Source of the DNA: Euborellia annulipes
Lineage: Eukaryota > Arthropoda > Insecta > Dermaptera > Anisolabididae
Direction of reading: 5' to 3'
DNA length: 64,000 bases
Assembly (NCBI GenBank): GCA_023213315.1
Contig: JAKCPI010000856.1
Span: forward strand, 1 to 64,000
The notes below the pieces were generated by a model that saw nothing but the letters and a program-made list of their open reading frames with translations, was not told the origin of the DNA and did no database searches. Shown here piece by piece: positions 31,956-44,215 of the stretch. Position 1 is the first letter of the stretch, and each line of letters begins with the position of its first letter. The position numbers and the translations under genes were made by a program.

Positions 31956-33954
31956 TATACACAATCTCCAGCCAAAGAAAATATTAATATATCTTCAAAT
32001 GACATAATCTCGACTTTCGATCGGAGACTTTTTAAACATTTATTATCTAGGAGTTCTCAAGTATAATCCATTTTTATTTCATTAATGAAGTTATTATTTA
32101 TTTACCGATTTAGAGCGATTAATATGTTCCTTTCTAGGCGCAAGCGAATTCATGATAAAAAAAAATCTTTGGTTTTTTTAAAGTGAAACTTTTATTTCTT
32201 ATTGTGGATTAATTATTCAGGTGTCCTTAGCCTTTAAATTTGTTCTTTATTTTACCCTAAAAAAGAAAAAATAATTTATTTAAGAAGGAAATATAGAGTT
32301 AGAAAAAAATTTTTTTTTAATTATTTATTTATTAATATACTAATAATAGTGGCGGATCTAGATACTGGCTCATTTGGGGTCATCTGAGAGATAATTCTGC
32401 CCGGGGGGGAGGGGGGGGGGGCACCCTCCTTTTTCCAAACGAATTAAATATAAAATATTTTTTTACCCGTATATAGCTTATATAACGAAAATAATTAATA
32501 ATAATAATAAATAATTAATAATCTATATATATATATATATATATATTAATTGCATACCCCTCTCTCGTCCTAACGAGTGGTTGCCCTCCCCCCTAAATGG
32601 CTACGTCCATATTCCACCTCCCTCTTCACCATCTGACCGAACAACACTCGCACCACACAGTTTAATTAAAATACAAAAAAAAGTAATTTATATATAATAT
32701 ATGTAACAATAAAAAATAATGTATGATAAATATATGTAATTTAGAATACTAATGGGATAGAGAGGCCGGTTAATCCGAGGACCGGTTCATCCATGGCCGG
32801 TTAAGAGGGGTTTTATTGAATTTTTAAACGAAAAAAGGTGGTTGTTCCTTATAAAAAAGGCCCAACAAAATGCTTACATAAGCAAGGAGAGAGTTTATCA
32901 ATTTGTTTATTGTTGCCGGCAAGGTAGCCCAAAACAGTCAATACTTTGCTTACGTAATAAGAGTGTTACTTTATTTTTGTATGGATTTGACTTTTTTCGA
33001 CCCGATTTTTTTTAGTATCCTAATTATAACTCTCTCAAAATAAGTTATCTGATTTTAAGATTTTTCAAAATTTCCCCACTCCATAAAGCTTTTCCCTATT
33101 TTCTTTACACTTTTTTGTGGAATTAACATTAAATATGCATAAATCATTTAGGAAGTATATTTATATTAGCCTTGAAATTTTATTTTTTTATAGATACTCT
33201 ATTGAAAAAAATAAAACATAAATTACCATAAGTGTTTTAGATATTTCAAATCTGAATAAAAAATTGATAATTTCTTAATTTTGTTTCTGGAAGTAATAAA
33301 TATAACACAACGAAAGCTTTATAATAAAAAAATAAGATAAATCTTAATCATAGAATTTTAATTGATGAATCATCAGAGTGTTTTTGCTATTGGTAACATT
33401 ATATAAGAATAATAATATATCTATCAGTGAATTTATTTACTAATAGTCAATTTTAATAGAATTAGCCACGTGCCTAATCAATTACAGACCGCCCCCAAGG
33501 GATCCTAGAAGAGGTAGGCTCTATATTTTATCTTATCGAAAGGTAAGAATTCTAAAAAGTTTTTATACTTCCTGTTGTCTAGTGTTGTTAAAAATTCAAT
33601 CATAGGCTTAAAAATGTAAAAACAAAATTGATTTATAACTTAATTTTTTGTTAATAATATTTTATATATTTTTAATACGCGTTCTGGAGAGGATCGAAAT
33701 CAAAGGGCTCATAATTTGTGGGAAATTTAAAAAGGAGGGGGGGGGGAAGTGGGAAGGAAAGATGTATGAATAAATAAAAAAAGGTCAAAAAAATACTTCA
33801 AAATCACGTTTGCCATTTACTCAAGATATGTCGAAAAATACAACCTCACAGATGGCGTTTTTTCATGCAAAATACGTTCTTATATTGCTAAATATTGTAC
33901 ACTGTCCTGTTGATGGGTAACAGCTGTAGAGCAGTTTTAGAAAATAAAATAAAA

Positions 33955-34605
33955 TACATGTTTTGAGGTCCCCTGAGCCTAAATAGGTGTGTCCCGCAAA
34001 TTGATCTTTCTGACGGGATTGAAATTTTATATTTAGGATAGGTCCCCTCCCGGACACTCAAAATATGCTTTTTGAGCAAAATTGGTCAAAAAGTAGGCCT
34101 ACCAGTACTTTACTGAAGTACTTTTTCAGTTTTTTTCGAATTTCTCGAAATTGACTCTAACGATTTTGATTAAAATTCATAAATCTTTTCTTCCATCCTC
34201 TTTAAAATGTATATTCTTATTTTGTCCTGGAAATTGATTGAAGTACACTGATGTAGTATTTCAGATTTTTCAAATTCATTTTCCGGTTCTTCCTTCCATA
34301 GAGCCAATGTTAAATCCCTATGGAGATTTGCATGTTAATTGCGATTCAAAAGGGGGTCCCCCTTTAGAAATTTTTACACATTAAAAAAAAATTTTTCCAA
34401 TTCCAAATATGAGATTAAAATTTTGAAAAATAACCATAGTTTATTTCTAGCAGTCAACATTTAAAACGCAAATTTGGAACTAAGGTGCTATGAGAAACTA
34501 AATATATCTCGACACAAAAAATCTGGTGGCACAACTTTCGATTACCGAAGGGTAATAGAAAGTTGTATGCTGTGCGCCATTCACACCAGATTTTTTATTC
34601 AGTAT
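33955..34605 (-). repeat. R2-type repeat, minus copy
   Basis: Starts in GGTCCCCTGAGCC, continues through AGTACTTTACTGAAGTACTT and ATGTATATTCTTATTTTG, then takes a different route (CATTTTCCGGTTCTTCC, CAGTCAACATTTAAAACGC) to a hairpin at 34510-34600. The alternative segment is shared with 40740-41012 and 61260-61510, defining a second R2 subfamily. Confidence 0.65.
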
Positions 34606-35245
34606 ATAAAAAATATTTTATTAAATGCATTCCAATTCCAAACTGCATTAAAGTTAAAAGTGTTTAATTAAAACCATAAACCCAGTTATACTTCTATTTA
34701 AACTATATTTTATAGGAGAGTGGATAAAAGGTCATTACCCCCTCCCCTGAATAGCTGAGCCTTGCCTCATTCTATTAATATTATAAGAAAATAGTTTTTA
34801 TAATACCAAGGTATCTTGAGTAAATGGCAAAATATAAGAAACGGGAATTAGCCTATCAGTCGCAAAATCACAACCGGTCTATTTTCATTTTTAATCTTAT
34901 TAATCTAATCTCCAAATTTATCAACCATTGCCCTTGCATCAGAAGTATATTTATATTTTAAATAAGAGTAAATATTTAATCCCAATGTCCTTAGAAGGGT
35001 AATTTCATTTTTGAAATATCTCGTTCCTTTAGAAATTATAAATGTCCTAAAAAAAAAAATAATAATAATTAAAATAAATAATATCGATGAAAGAAGTGGC
35101 TGTCCAACGAAAAGACATCCTCTCCTTTTATTGATTTAAAATAAATAATTTTAAACATTATCTTACACTATAAAGGACTTTAGGAGAGCACATTGAATCT
35201 TTAGCAGAGGCGTACCGAGGGGGGGGGGGGGGCAGGTTTTTAAAA

Positions 35246-35895
35246 ATCTGGTGTGACTAATCGCACAGTATACAACTTTCTCTTACCCTTCAGCAAGAGA
35301 AAGCTGTGTTCTGTACTTTCACACAGGATTTTTTGTGTCGACATCTGTTTAGTTTCCGACAGTTCGGTACATTCGAAATTCAAGATGTAAAATTTATAAG
35401 TATGGGAAAATATTTAAATTTTGTTACATGGCAACCACTTCTCCTATCTTTCCTATGAAGTAGAAGAGTAAAGTGGTCTTCAGAAGATTTCATTGGCAAA
35501 ATGAGAATATACATTTTAAAGAGCATCTAAAAAATAATTATTTTTTGAATTTTAATCAAAATCGTTGGAGCGAATTTTGAGAAAATCGAAAAAAAAAAAC
35601 TGAAAAAGTGCATCAGTAAAGTACTAGTACTCTTTGGTCGATTTCGTTCAAAAGCTTCGTGTCACGTCCCCGGGGGGGTACCTAACTTAAATATAAAATT
35701 TCAACCTCTTAGGTCTTTTCGTTCTTGAGATATTTTGTTCACAGACAGTCAGACATGTCGCGAAAACCACTTTTTTGGATTCAGGGGACCGCAAAACGTG
35801 TAGGCCAAACATCAAAATCTTGACCTCGAATTTTTGACATAAATCCAATACTTTCTCTCTATATTAACATATATAGAGGTAAGAGAAAGTAAAAA
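35246..35895 (+). repeat. Composite repeat R2, full copy
   Basis: It starts with the AATCTGGTGTGACT hairpin (arms 35250-35335), passes through ATGGCAACCACTTCTCC, AAAGTACTAGTACTCTTTGG and GATTCAGGGGACC, and ends with the second hairpin, ATACTTTCTCTCTATAT / ATATATAGAGGTAAGAGAAAGT. It is about 650 bp, with a hairpin at both ends and no coding capacity. Confidence 0.8.
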
Positions 35896-36249
35896 TTGTT
35901 TAGTTCAGTTCAACAATAAAGGTTGTTGTTTTTGAAACATCTCTCCTTTGAGCCTGTCCAAAAGGCAGCTTGTCTGAGTGAGAAATACCTTTTTCAAATC
36001 AGACGATAGGCCGGAAGACCCTTTTTAACAAAAAATAACCATAAAAATTTATCTTTTTAATAAACATTTCAAGATATAACGAAATATCTGAATCACAAAA
36101 AAATTTAGTGAACGTGTGCCATTTGGGCTGCCTAACTACCGGGCTTTAGTCTCAACTTTGCAATAGACGTACTGTACGTTTGTTTGTTTCCTTTCAAATA
36201 CCGAAATACAAGTCAAAGCTATATTTTGAATATATCGATTTTTTCGCAG

Positions 36250-36453
36250 GTGTTCTCGTCATTGCCGAACTCATTGTCTCCAAGGGCAACTCGAGAATTG
36301 GAAGAAAAAATAGACGAAGTTTGCTGGTTGGTCTGTAAAAAGAACTATCTGAGCAGAGAACCCTGCGTCCTATCCGATGACTGTGTCTACAAACTCTTTC
36401 GTGTGTTCTGCCTACTCGGCGAACTTATTCCAGAGAACCAGGAAACTTTCCAA
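36250..36453 (+). CDS. Swap70: SWAP70/DEF6-like, exon 3 (residues 74-141)
   Basis: 68 codons between TTTCGCAG and TTCCAA|GTATGC, phase 0. It begins VFSSLPNSLSPRATRELEEK and contains EVCWLVCKKNYLSREPCVLS, matching the family's DELCW.L..KKNY......LS..D.FRLWC.F motif; YKLFRVFCLLGELIPEN is the equivalent of the last part. Helical, soluble N-terminal region. The start lies at the splice site; the upstream ATG of the open frame is intronic. Confidence 0.92.
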
Positions 36454-38221
36454 GTATGCATACCACAAATTTTATGTCGAGAGAATTATGATCGATTCTA
36501 TTTATTGTGTAATTGGCAATTTCAAAGTCAATATTATAAATAACATGTCGAGGATAGATATCCATCCTCATTGGTAGTAAATCACTCTTTGTATATAAAT
36601 AAATCTTTGGCCAAAAAAGAATCAAAAATTAATTTTTTTATAAATATCGGTACTCTATGCGATTTTAATACTACTTTTAAATTAGAGATTAAACTTTTAA
36701 GATAAATACAAAAAATAAAAAAGATTTTTAAACATCCCCTCTAAGATATCTATTTTCATAAAGGACTTTTTTGGTTTTAAATTAAATCCTAATAATTATT
36801 CTCATTTCTTATCTTATCTGTTGAAAGCAGGAAGATGATTTCATTTTCTCTCCCGAAAGAGTATGAATGAGTAAATGAGAGTTCTATTTAAACGTTTAAA
36901 AAAAAGAGCAAATAAAAAAGAAAAACAGTTATAAATAGTTGGGTGGGGGATGGAATGATAATTTTTTTTCTTAAAATTTTGAATAATATTTATTTGTAAG
37001 AAAGGAAAGTTTATATCTAAATCAAAAAAAAAAAAAATGAACCCACAAAAAATACCAAAATTCGTAGTTGATGTTTATTATAGTTCTGATAAATGTAGGA
37101 CATACAAATGACAGCCTTTCGGGCTTTTCCTTGAGAAAATTAGTACAGTATTTACTTATGAAATATATAGGGGCCTATACGGTAATAAAAATAAAGGCCA
37201 AGTAGAGGAAAAAGGTGAATTACTACACGCAGGAACATCAGAATATTTGGGATTTTTATGATGAAAAAAGAAAACGCCGTTTGTGTTGTGGGTTATAGTT
37301 GTTAGGAGGGAGGGATTAAACGGCGGAATAAGAGGAATTGTTTTATATATTTTAAAAATAGGAAGAAAAAGTGATAAAATAAAAAAATAAGAAAAAGATA
37401 AAAACCAGAATATTTTTTTGGAGGAGAGGCTGGAATAGCTACCCCATCCAATGGATAAACACTAACTAAAATAAAATAATTTATATATTCTCCCCATTTG
37501 GAGATGATAAATGTTTGGAGTTGTGATTATAAGCAATCCTCAAAATTTTATACAAAAAGTGATTTATTAATAACACAGCGGAACAAAAAAATTATGAAGT
37601 CAATTTATGCTGACAAAGAACTCAGCCTATAGATTATTTTGTTTGAATTGACTCTGGTTCTCAGGATAAACGGGACCAAAAACACCAAAGGAAATCTGGT
37701 ACAAAATGTTCTTCTTAACTCTTACTGTTTTTTATAATTAATTTTATTATTCTTTTTCTTTGTATCATTTATAGCTCTTTCTAATACTGTCTTAGCCTTA
37801 TCAAAATTAATTTATAAAGAAATATGAGAGCGAGAGAAAAGCAAGCCGAAAAGGGAAAAAAAGGCTGACATAAAGAAAAGGAAGAAATGCCAGCCTTAGC
37901 TCGGGTAACTCGTGGTTGCCATCCACGTACTCACTAGAAGTGAGCCTGAGGAATTATTTATAGCTCTTTGTTTGTTTGAAATCATTTGATAAATTCAAAA
38001 TAAACTTTTAAAAAATATAGGGGCCCCCGGGGGGTGGGGGGGGGGGGTGGGGGTCCCCCCCTTTTACTAGTTGGGGGGGGGGGGCCCCCCGGGGGGGGCC
38101 TATGTTTTTTTTTAAGCTATATGATACCTAAAATATAAAAGAAAGGATCCCCGCACCTTAATATTTTTTTATTCATTATGGTTATTGTTTTTTTTTTTTG
38201 GGGTGGGGGTGGAGAGAGAGG

Positions 38222-38255
<34 letters not shown>

Positions 38256-38263
38256 GGGGTGGG

Positions 38264-38295
<32 letters not shown>

Positions 38296-38475
38296 TTAGG
38301 CCCTAATTGAATTTCCAGTATAAATTGGATTGTCATATCTCAAAAAGTAGAGTCAATTTAACAAAAATATTATTATTTTCGTATTCAGCAGATCAAAAAT
38401 TGTTTAATAAATCTCATGCCGCAGAATCAGTGTGTTGCCCAGTGTAATTAGTCCACTGTTTACCTTTAAACGCAG
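36454..38475 (+). other. SWAP70-like intron 3
   Basis: AT-rich. It contains a G/C homopolymer block at 38015-38105 (long runs of G and C, G-quadruplex prone and hard to sequence), a GT microsatellite (38224-38250) and an A-run (38270-38294). No extra exon was recognised. Confidence 0.55.
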
Positions 38476-38715
38476 GTATTATTGCACGCAAGCGAAGTCG
38501 GACGAGTGGCATCAGATTTGGCGACTTCGTTGGGTCTCGAATGGGATTCTGCAGATTTCACGGCATTAGCTGGGGCTCTTGGTACAGCCTTTCGTTTTCC
38601 CACTTTCCTTGCTGTCATCGAGAGTAAATATAGCGACAATGCTGTTGATGAAAAAGGGCTCGTTGAAGCTGTACACGATCTTTATCACACGCTACTCCAT
38701 GATGTTCTCAAAAAG
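38476..38715 (+). CDS. Swap70: SWAP70/DEF6-like, exon 4 (residues 142-221)
   Basis: 80 codons from CGCAG|GTATTATTG to AAAAAG|GCAAGT. It begins VLLHASEVGRVASDLATSLG and ends HDLYHTLLHDVLKK, matching the family's IHEVY.EL..DVLK just before the PH domain. The donor dinucleotide is GC in a strong GC-AG context. The alternative downstream GT would shift exon 5 out of frame, so the GC donor is required. Confidence 0.9.
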
Positions 38716-41355
38716 GCAAGTCACGACATTCTTCACACCTGCAATAAAAATCATTTTTTTATTAAAGATAAATGAAATGAGTTAGAATTAAAAAAAATAA
38801 AATAAAATCAAAATTAATTACTAGTCTAATATTCAATAAGCAATCATTATTCATTCTATTTTAAGGGATGGCTTAAGGTCTTTTTCGGCATCTAAGGCCA
38901 TTTAGACCCCTATTTATTTCAAATGATTTGTTGTCAATTCAAATGAAATAAATTTTTCTCGCTTGGGAATGTCTTCTCCCTGAGCCACGGGTCACGGGCA
39001 GGAATTAATTATAAAGATAACAATAAAAATTTGTTCTAAAAAATTGCGTAACGCCTTTTTTGACGATTTTCTAGTCCCCCCCCCCCATGTAACAGTTAAT
39101 CACATACAAACAAACCCCCCTACAAATATTGTCACAACATAGAACTACCCCCCCCCCCCCGAATAAAATTTCTTATGCAAAATTCATATCATTTTACTTT
39201 TTTTTTTTAGTAAAAGTATAGGGTCTATATTTAAAATTTGAAAAAAAATCGTTAGAGGTGTTTTCGAGAACTGATGTGCTTACATATATACAAACAAATA
39301 AAGGTACATTGCTCGTTTAATAGTATAAGATAAGATAAGATTAAAGAAGGCGTTATGACTCTAAGAATTAAGAGTTATAACTGGGTATGTCTCTCCTTCC
39401 CCATATATTGCATAAAATTCCAAAGTCCTTTCAGTTTATTATGTTTCATTCATTTGCATGTTAAAAATAATTATAGATTTTTATCAATTAAACGAATAGA
39501 AAAAAGCAAGCAAGACAAAAGAACAATTTCCATCTGAATAGCTTGCACCCTTAAATTATCGCTCCTGGTCAAACAAATGAACGGATCCCTTTTCGTAGTA
39601 AAGAGATTTTTTTAAGCGTAAAACATTTTCCAACTCTGAATTGAATTATACGAGCTCTCCCCTGTTTTCAGAGATATGATGACACATCCTAAAACAACAA
39701 CTTTCGTCATTATCAGTATATTACTAAACACAAAAACTCTCACAATCGGGCAACGAGACTTTGAATCACAACTTTATTCTAATTTAATTAATAATGTTTT
39801 CCAAATAAACATGCCATCTTTTTTTTATATTTTTTTTATTTTATTTTGTCACAGGAATTAATCTTATCAAATAATCCCTTTTTAAATTATAAAAGAAAAT
39901 TAGAATACATAGTCCATAGGTAGATAATAATATTATGTATTTTTTTCTCAAGTATAATATTAAAAAAAGATTACAAACATTGAATTTGGAGATAAAAACT
40001 AAAGGATTAGGGGGAATATTTTTTTTTTTTTAAATAAAGTAGGATCGAATATATATGATAATATTCAGGTGGGTTATAACATATATAGCCTATATAGGCC
40101 CTACCTCATTTTCCCCTTCCAGGGTCCAATATCTTTTTTTTGGGCCATAGTTTTAATTTTTGGTTTTTGAAATTCGGAGAGATGAAGCTAATTTTTTGTT
40201 CTATATTTTAATTGCTGGAAGTTTTGACTTTTGATTTTCTTATTCTGGTCTTTCAAATATTACAAAGCTTTTGAACAAAATCGGCCAAAAAGTACTATAC
40301 TTTACTTATGTACTTTTACAGTTTTTTTTTTCGATTTTCTAAAAACATGACTTTAACGATTTTGATTACACAAATCAATTATTTTAACATGCTCTTTAAA
40401 AAGTAGGTATATCAGATGAATTTTTCGTGAAAATTGTTTGAACTATTGTATGTATTGTTTTTGTATTTAACGGAAAGCATTAGGGTTGGTTTGTTATGTA
40501 TGGATATTGGTTCCCTTTTGTTTTTTTTTTTTTGTTTACTAGAATGCTATTGCTATTATTGTATTGTTTGGTATTCTATTGTAGAATTGTTTGGTATGCC
40601 AATCAATTTTTTAAGGACAGTAACTGTGAAAGATTTACTTTTGTCTAATAATTTGGTATATAGACTGCTAGGGCGAAGGGGCACCTAACAGCGAAAAAAT
40701 AAAAAAAAAAAAAAAATAGTACAATTTCACTGATGTAGCAATTCAGATTTTTCAAATTCACTTTCCGGCTCTTCCTTCAATAGAGCCAATTTTAAATCCC
40801 TATGAGGATTTGCGTGTAAATTTCGATTCAAAACCATAGTTTATTTCAAGCAGTCAACATTTAAAACGCAAGTTTGGAACTAAGGTGCCCTGGGAAACTA
40901 AATATATCTCGACACAAAAAAATCTGATGTGACAAGCACAGTATACAACTTTCGATTACCGAAGGTAAGAGAAAGTTGTGTGCTGTGCGACCGGACACAC
41001 CAGATTTTTTATATTTATGAGATAATATCAAGATAACATAGCATTCAGTCAAATTATAGAGTTGTAGTTGGTGTGTATTTATTATACATAAATTATTGTA
41101 CTAAATACAATGCAATGTTATCCGAAATCTTTTGTTTACACATTAAAAAGCGATAATCCAATCAGCAAATCTATAGATAACAAGTCTATGACATTGCGTT
41201 GACACAAGAAAATTTGATAGTAATAATTTATTACTTGACTGCCTGCTTCTTTTCATCTATTGTTTAAACACAGCAGTCACTTTATTTATTTAAAATTTGA
41301 GTTATGTTGTATAAGAATGTATTAAGGATTACTGACAAGGAAGTTTTTTTTTTAG
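38716..41355 (+). other. SWAP70-like intron 4 (GC-AG)
   Basis: Begins GCAAGT and ends TTTTTTTTAG. It holds a SINE-tail fragment (about 38870-38925), C-tract patches (39077-39160) and an R2 subfamily copy on minus ending in a hairpin (40230-41012). No exon was recognised. Confidence 0.6.
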
Positions 41356-41532
41356 GGATATTTACTAAGAAGAGGATACTTACTTCCAACTTTAAAAGAG
41401 TATTGGTTCGTTCTTCAACCAAATGAATTGAATTATTATAAGAGTCGAGATGAACGGGATCTCTGTGGATCGATTCCTATTGACCCTCGGTGTCGAGTCG
41501 AAACCATCACAGCACCCACTGGAAAAGATAAG
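41356..41532 (+). CDS. Swap70: SWAP70/DEF6-like, exon 5 (residues 222-280, start of PH domain)
   Basis: 59 codons, phase 0, donor AAG|GTAAGA. GYLLRRGYLLPTLKEYWFVL is the beginning of the PH domain (family: GYL.KRGH....W.ERWF.L.P), followed by ELNYYKSRDERDLCGSIPID and CRVETITAPTGKDK. The PH domain is cut about halfway: the C.F.V...R.YE.SA strands and the following DBL-homology-like coiled coil are not found before PEX6 sequence begins at 47892. The gene is incomplete here. Confidence 0.9.
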
Positions 41533-41589
41533 GTAAGATTTTGAGTTTTATCAATGTTTTATTTTTAAATAGATGGATGGGCAGGAAGC

Positions 41590-41770
41590 AGTCAATAAAA
41601 AAGACTCTGTATGCTGGATATAATCTCGGAGACGTTTCGGTTCTTTTAATTTAAGAGATATCCTTAGTCCTTAGATTAGATAGTATACTGAGGATGACTC
41701 TTAAATTAAAAGAACCGAAACGTCTCCGAGATTATATCCAGCATAGTCTTTTTTATTGATTGCTCCTGCT
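41590..41770. repeat. Foldback element with hammerhead-like motif
   Basis: About 70-bp arms (GCTGGATATAATCTCGGAGA and its inverse, with ACGTTTCGGTTCTTTTAAT inside) meet around 41680. On the plus strand: CTGAGGA (41688-41694), weak helix, GAAACGTC (41717-41724). Confidence 0.7.
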
Positions 41771-42110
41771 CATGATTATCCAATCAAATATCCATAGGCG
41801 CCGGAACCTGAGCGCGCCTAATTACTAATAAAAAACATTTAAACTAATTATTATTTGGTGTAGATAATAATGTCTCTGAGGCGAGATAGAGAAAACGCTC
41901 TTGTTTGCCGTTTCGGTTATGAAGTTGGTGCTTTTTTGCTAATGGCTTGAAGGTTTGTCAAAAAAGAAAAGGAGATAACGACGTTGGTGGTGTACTAATC
42001 TATTTAAAAAACAGAATGGTAGTGAAATTGTGATGGACTTGAGGTCGCAACAAATAAGCGGTCAATATAAGAATTTTATTCGAATGTCAGAGATTATTTG
42101 TAATCAAGTC

Positions 42111-42178
42111 CATGGGCGTAGCCAGGGGAGGCAAGCAGGGGGCCGTTGCCCCATGGAACTGGTCCTAAAAATTAAAAA

Positions 42179-42209
<31 letters not shown>

Positions 42210-42388
42210 TAATTTTTCTCATTGGAATTTTTTTTTAACACCCCCGAATTCGCCTACATTAAATTTAATTTTTTTTTTATTTAAATAAATAATTAATACT
42301 CTTATGTAAATATTAATTGCAAACCCCCTCTCTGTCGCTCTAACGAGGGGTTGGCCCCCCCCTAACAAGAAGTCTGGCTACGCCCATG
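42111..42388. mobile_element. Non-autonomous hAT-like element, short copy
   Basis: Ends CATGGGCGTAGCCAG in inverted orientation on both sides, the same family as 46187-47442. Interior: AT-rich with a TA microsatellite (42188-42211) and GTAGGCGAATTCGGGG (read inverted). A 7-bp match, tcaagtc, occurs in both flanks but is offset by a few bases on the right. Confidence 0.75.
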
Positions 42389-42526
42389 GGGTCAAGTCTA
42401 TTTAATATAAAAAAAAAAAATTTAATGAAAATTCGTTGGATAGTTTGGGCTGGAAGTTGAAATTAATAAGTTGGAGAAGGAAACCAGCGCCTCTTTTTCC
42501 ACCATACACACTATTTATTTGCAAAT

Positions 42527-42559
42527 ATTTCGGGTTGCAGTACGCCACCCATCATCAGT
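42527..42559 (-). ncRNA. Hammerhead-like motif in the Penelope-like arm
   Basis: Minus strand: CTGATGA (42552-42558), GGGT...ACCC helix II with extra pairs, then GAAAT. The equivalent place in the right arm (about 44667) reads TTGATGG, so that copy is decayed. Hammerhead ribozymes in Penelope-like element pLTRs are established in the literature; activity here is unknown. Confidence 0.55.
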
Positions 42560-43149
42560 GCAGCGACTATATATACAATGTAAAATATAAAATAAAATAA
42601 AATAAAATTACAAAATTATCATACAGAAGATATTCAAAAATTGGCTTACATAGTTTTGGTGGTGGATGTCGTCTATATTTTTGCCTCTGTTTGTATAAAT
42701 GCTTGCCATTCTCATAGTGATGTTCTTAAAATAGGCAAATTACCAGCAATGAATGAGACGACTTTTTATTTTAATAACATATATAAAAGAGGAAGGCGGG
42801 GAGAGAGGAAGATGCGCATAAGGATTCTTTATAAATGATGAAAAATGCGCAAAACTTGATGCTCAATGACAGGCAAGCTGTTTACATTTATTTAAAAAAT
42901 GATACAAAATGTAAATTTAGCCCCCTCCAAGTCCCTTTGGTGGTTAACCGCCCTTTCGATGTTGAGGTATATGTGGCATTTTTCTAAAAATTCGCGTTTT
43001 TTACGGCCTCTTTTTCTGTTATTAATATTCTAACGTTGTTGAAGTCCCATGTGTGGCCCAAATTGTGAGCATGTTGTGAGAGCGCTGTCACCCAGTCCCT
43101 TTAGTTACCGATTTTTTGTGTTCGTTGATTCGGACTGAGAGGGGTCCTT

Positions 43150-44215
43150 TTCCTTTGCCTCTTGACATACTGTTAGAGACTATTGATGAATACGGGATAT
43201 TGTTAGCCAAATACAAAATTCCCAAAAAAATATACATAGAGGCGGTCCAGCTATGTGAAAATACAACTACGTACAATTTGAAAATCATTTTTTTAGACAA
43301 AAGGATGGTCTTCCGAATGGATCATGTATATCCGGAGTTGCCGCGGCCATTGTCGTTAAGAAAATTTTCCATCAAATAATTGAACCAAAAAATCTACCCT
43401 TCTTTTATCTATACGTAGATGACAGTATAACGGCAGTAAAAAAGGATCAAATAAATACCCTATTAAATGAACTCAATAATTTTCACCCGTCACTTGAATT
43501 CACGATGGAGGAAGAGAAAAATAACAAAATATCCTTTTTGGATATGCAAATTTTTAGAAATGTAGATGGTAAACTTAAATTCAATATTTATTATAAACCT
43601 GAGACAAGCTTAAAAATAACTAATTATCATTCACAGATACCACTAACATACAAAAACAACACCATCAAATACTTTGTAGATCGTGTATATAGAATATGTG
43701 ACCCAGAGTTTATACAGTGCAACATCCAACATATTAAAAAAATGGCCTCAGAAAATGGGTATCCCCAATTTTTTATTAATAAAATAATCAGAAGGTCAAA
43801 AACCGTACACATGGCTGGAACGAACCCTCATAACAACAATAGTAATAACAATACAATAAATACATTCGCTGTTTTCCCTTACATTCCACGAACTACTGAA
43901 GTAATAAAAAAATTGTTAGAAAAGTGGGATATAGGTGTTGTTATGAAGCCTCAAAATAACATGATAGGACTTTATAATAATAAAGTCCGAACACCAACAA
44001 TAGAACAAAAAAAATAGTGTGTATTGTATAGAGTGCACTGATTGCAGCAAATATTATATAGGGCAAACAAAAAGACCCCTCTCAGTCCGAATCAACGAAC
44101 ACAAAAAATCGGTAACTAAAGGGACTGGTGTGACAGCGCTCTCACAACATGCTCACAATTTGGGCCACACATGTGGGACTTCAACAACGTTAGAATATTA
44201 ATAACAGAAAAAGAC
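43150..44215 (+). pseudogene. Penelope-like RT + GIY-YIG endonuclease, broken
   Basis: Translation passes through LETIDEYGILLAKYKIPKK (RT middle), shifts frame near 43325, then GVAAAIVVKKIFHQIIEP, the RT catalytic YVDD (codons 43412-43423), KISFLDMQIFRNVDGKL and the RT thumb/connector to about 44010. A length change in an eight-A run (44007-44014) then separates it from the endonuclease segment SVYCIECTDCSKYYIGQTKR, which holds the GIY-YIG signature (VYCI...YYIG), a basic RINEHKKS stretch and H..N/H residues near 44140-44170. The 5' part of the RT is missing. The family reverse-transcribes its RNA at a nicked target site. Non-functional as it stands. Confidence 0.88.

Larger units (their letters stand above)
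31193..36249 (+). other. SWAP70-like intron 2, repeat-filled
   Basis: Contains a foldback with a hammerhead-like motif (31745-31950), a fragment of the GGCGTAGCC/GGCGGATCT hAT-like type with an AT microsatellite (32350-32620), an R2 minus copy with hairpin (33955-34605) and an R2 plus copy (35246-35895). It also holds a fragment of the 836-1074 element (35962-36170). No additional exon was recognised. Confidence 0.6.
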
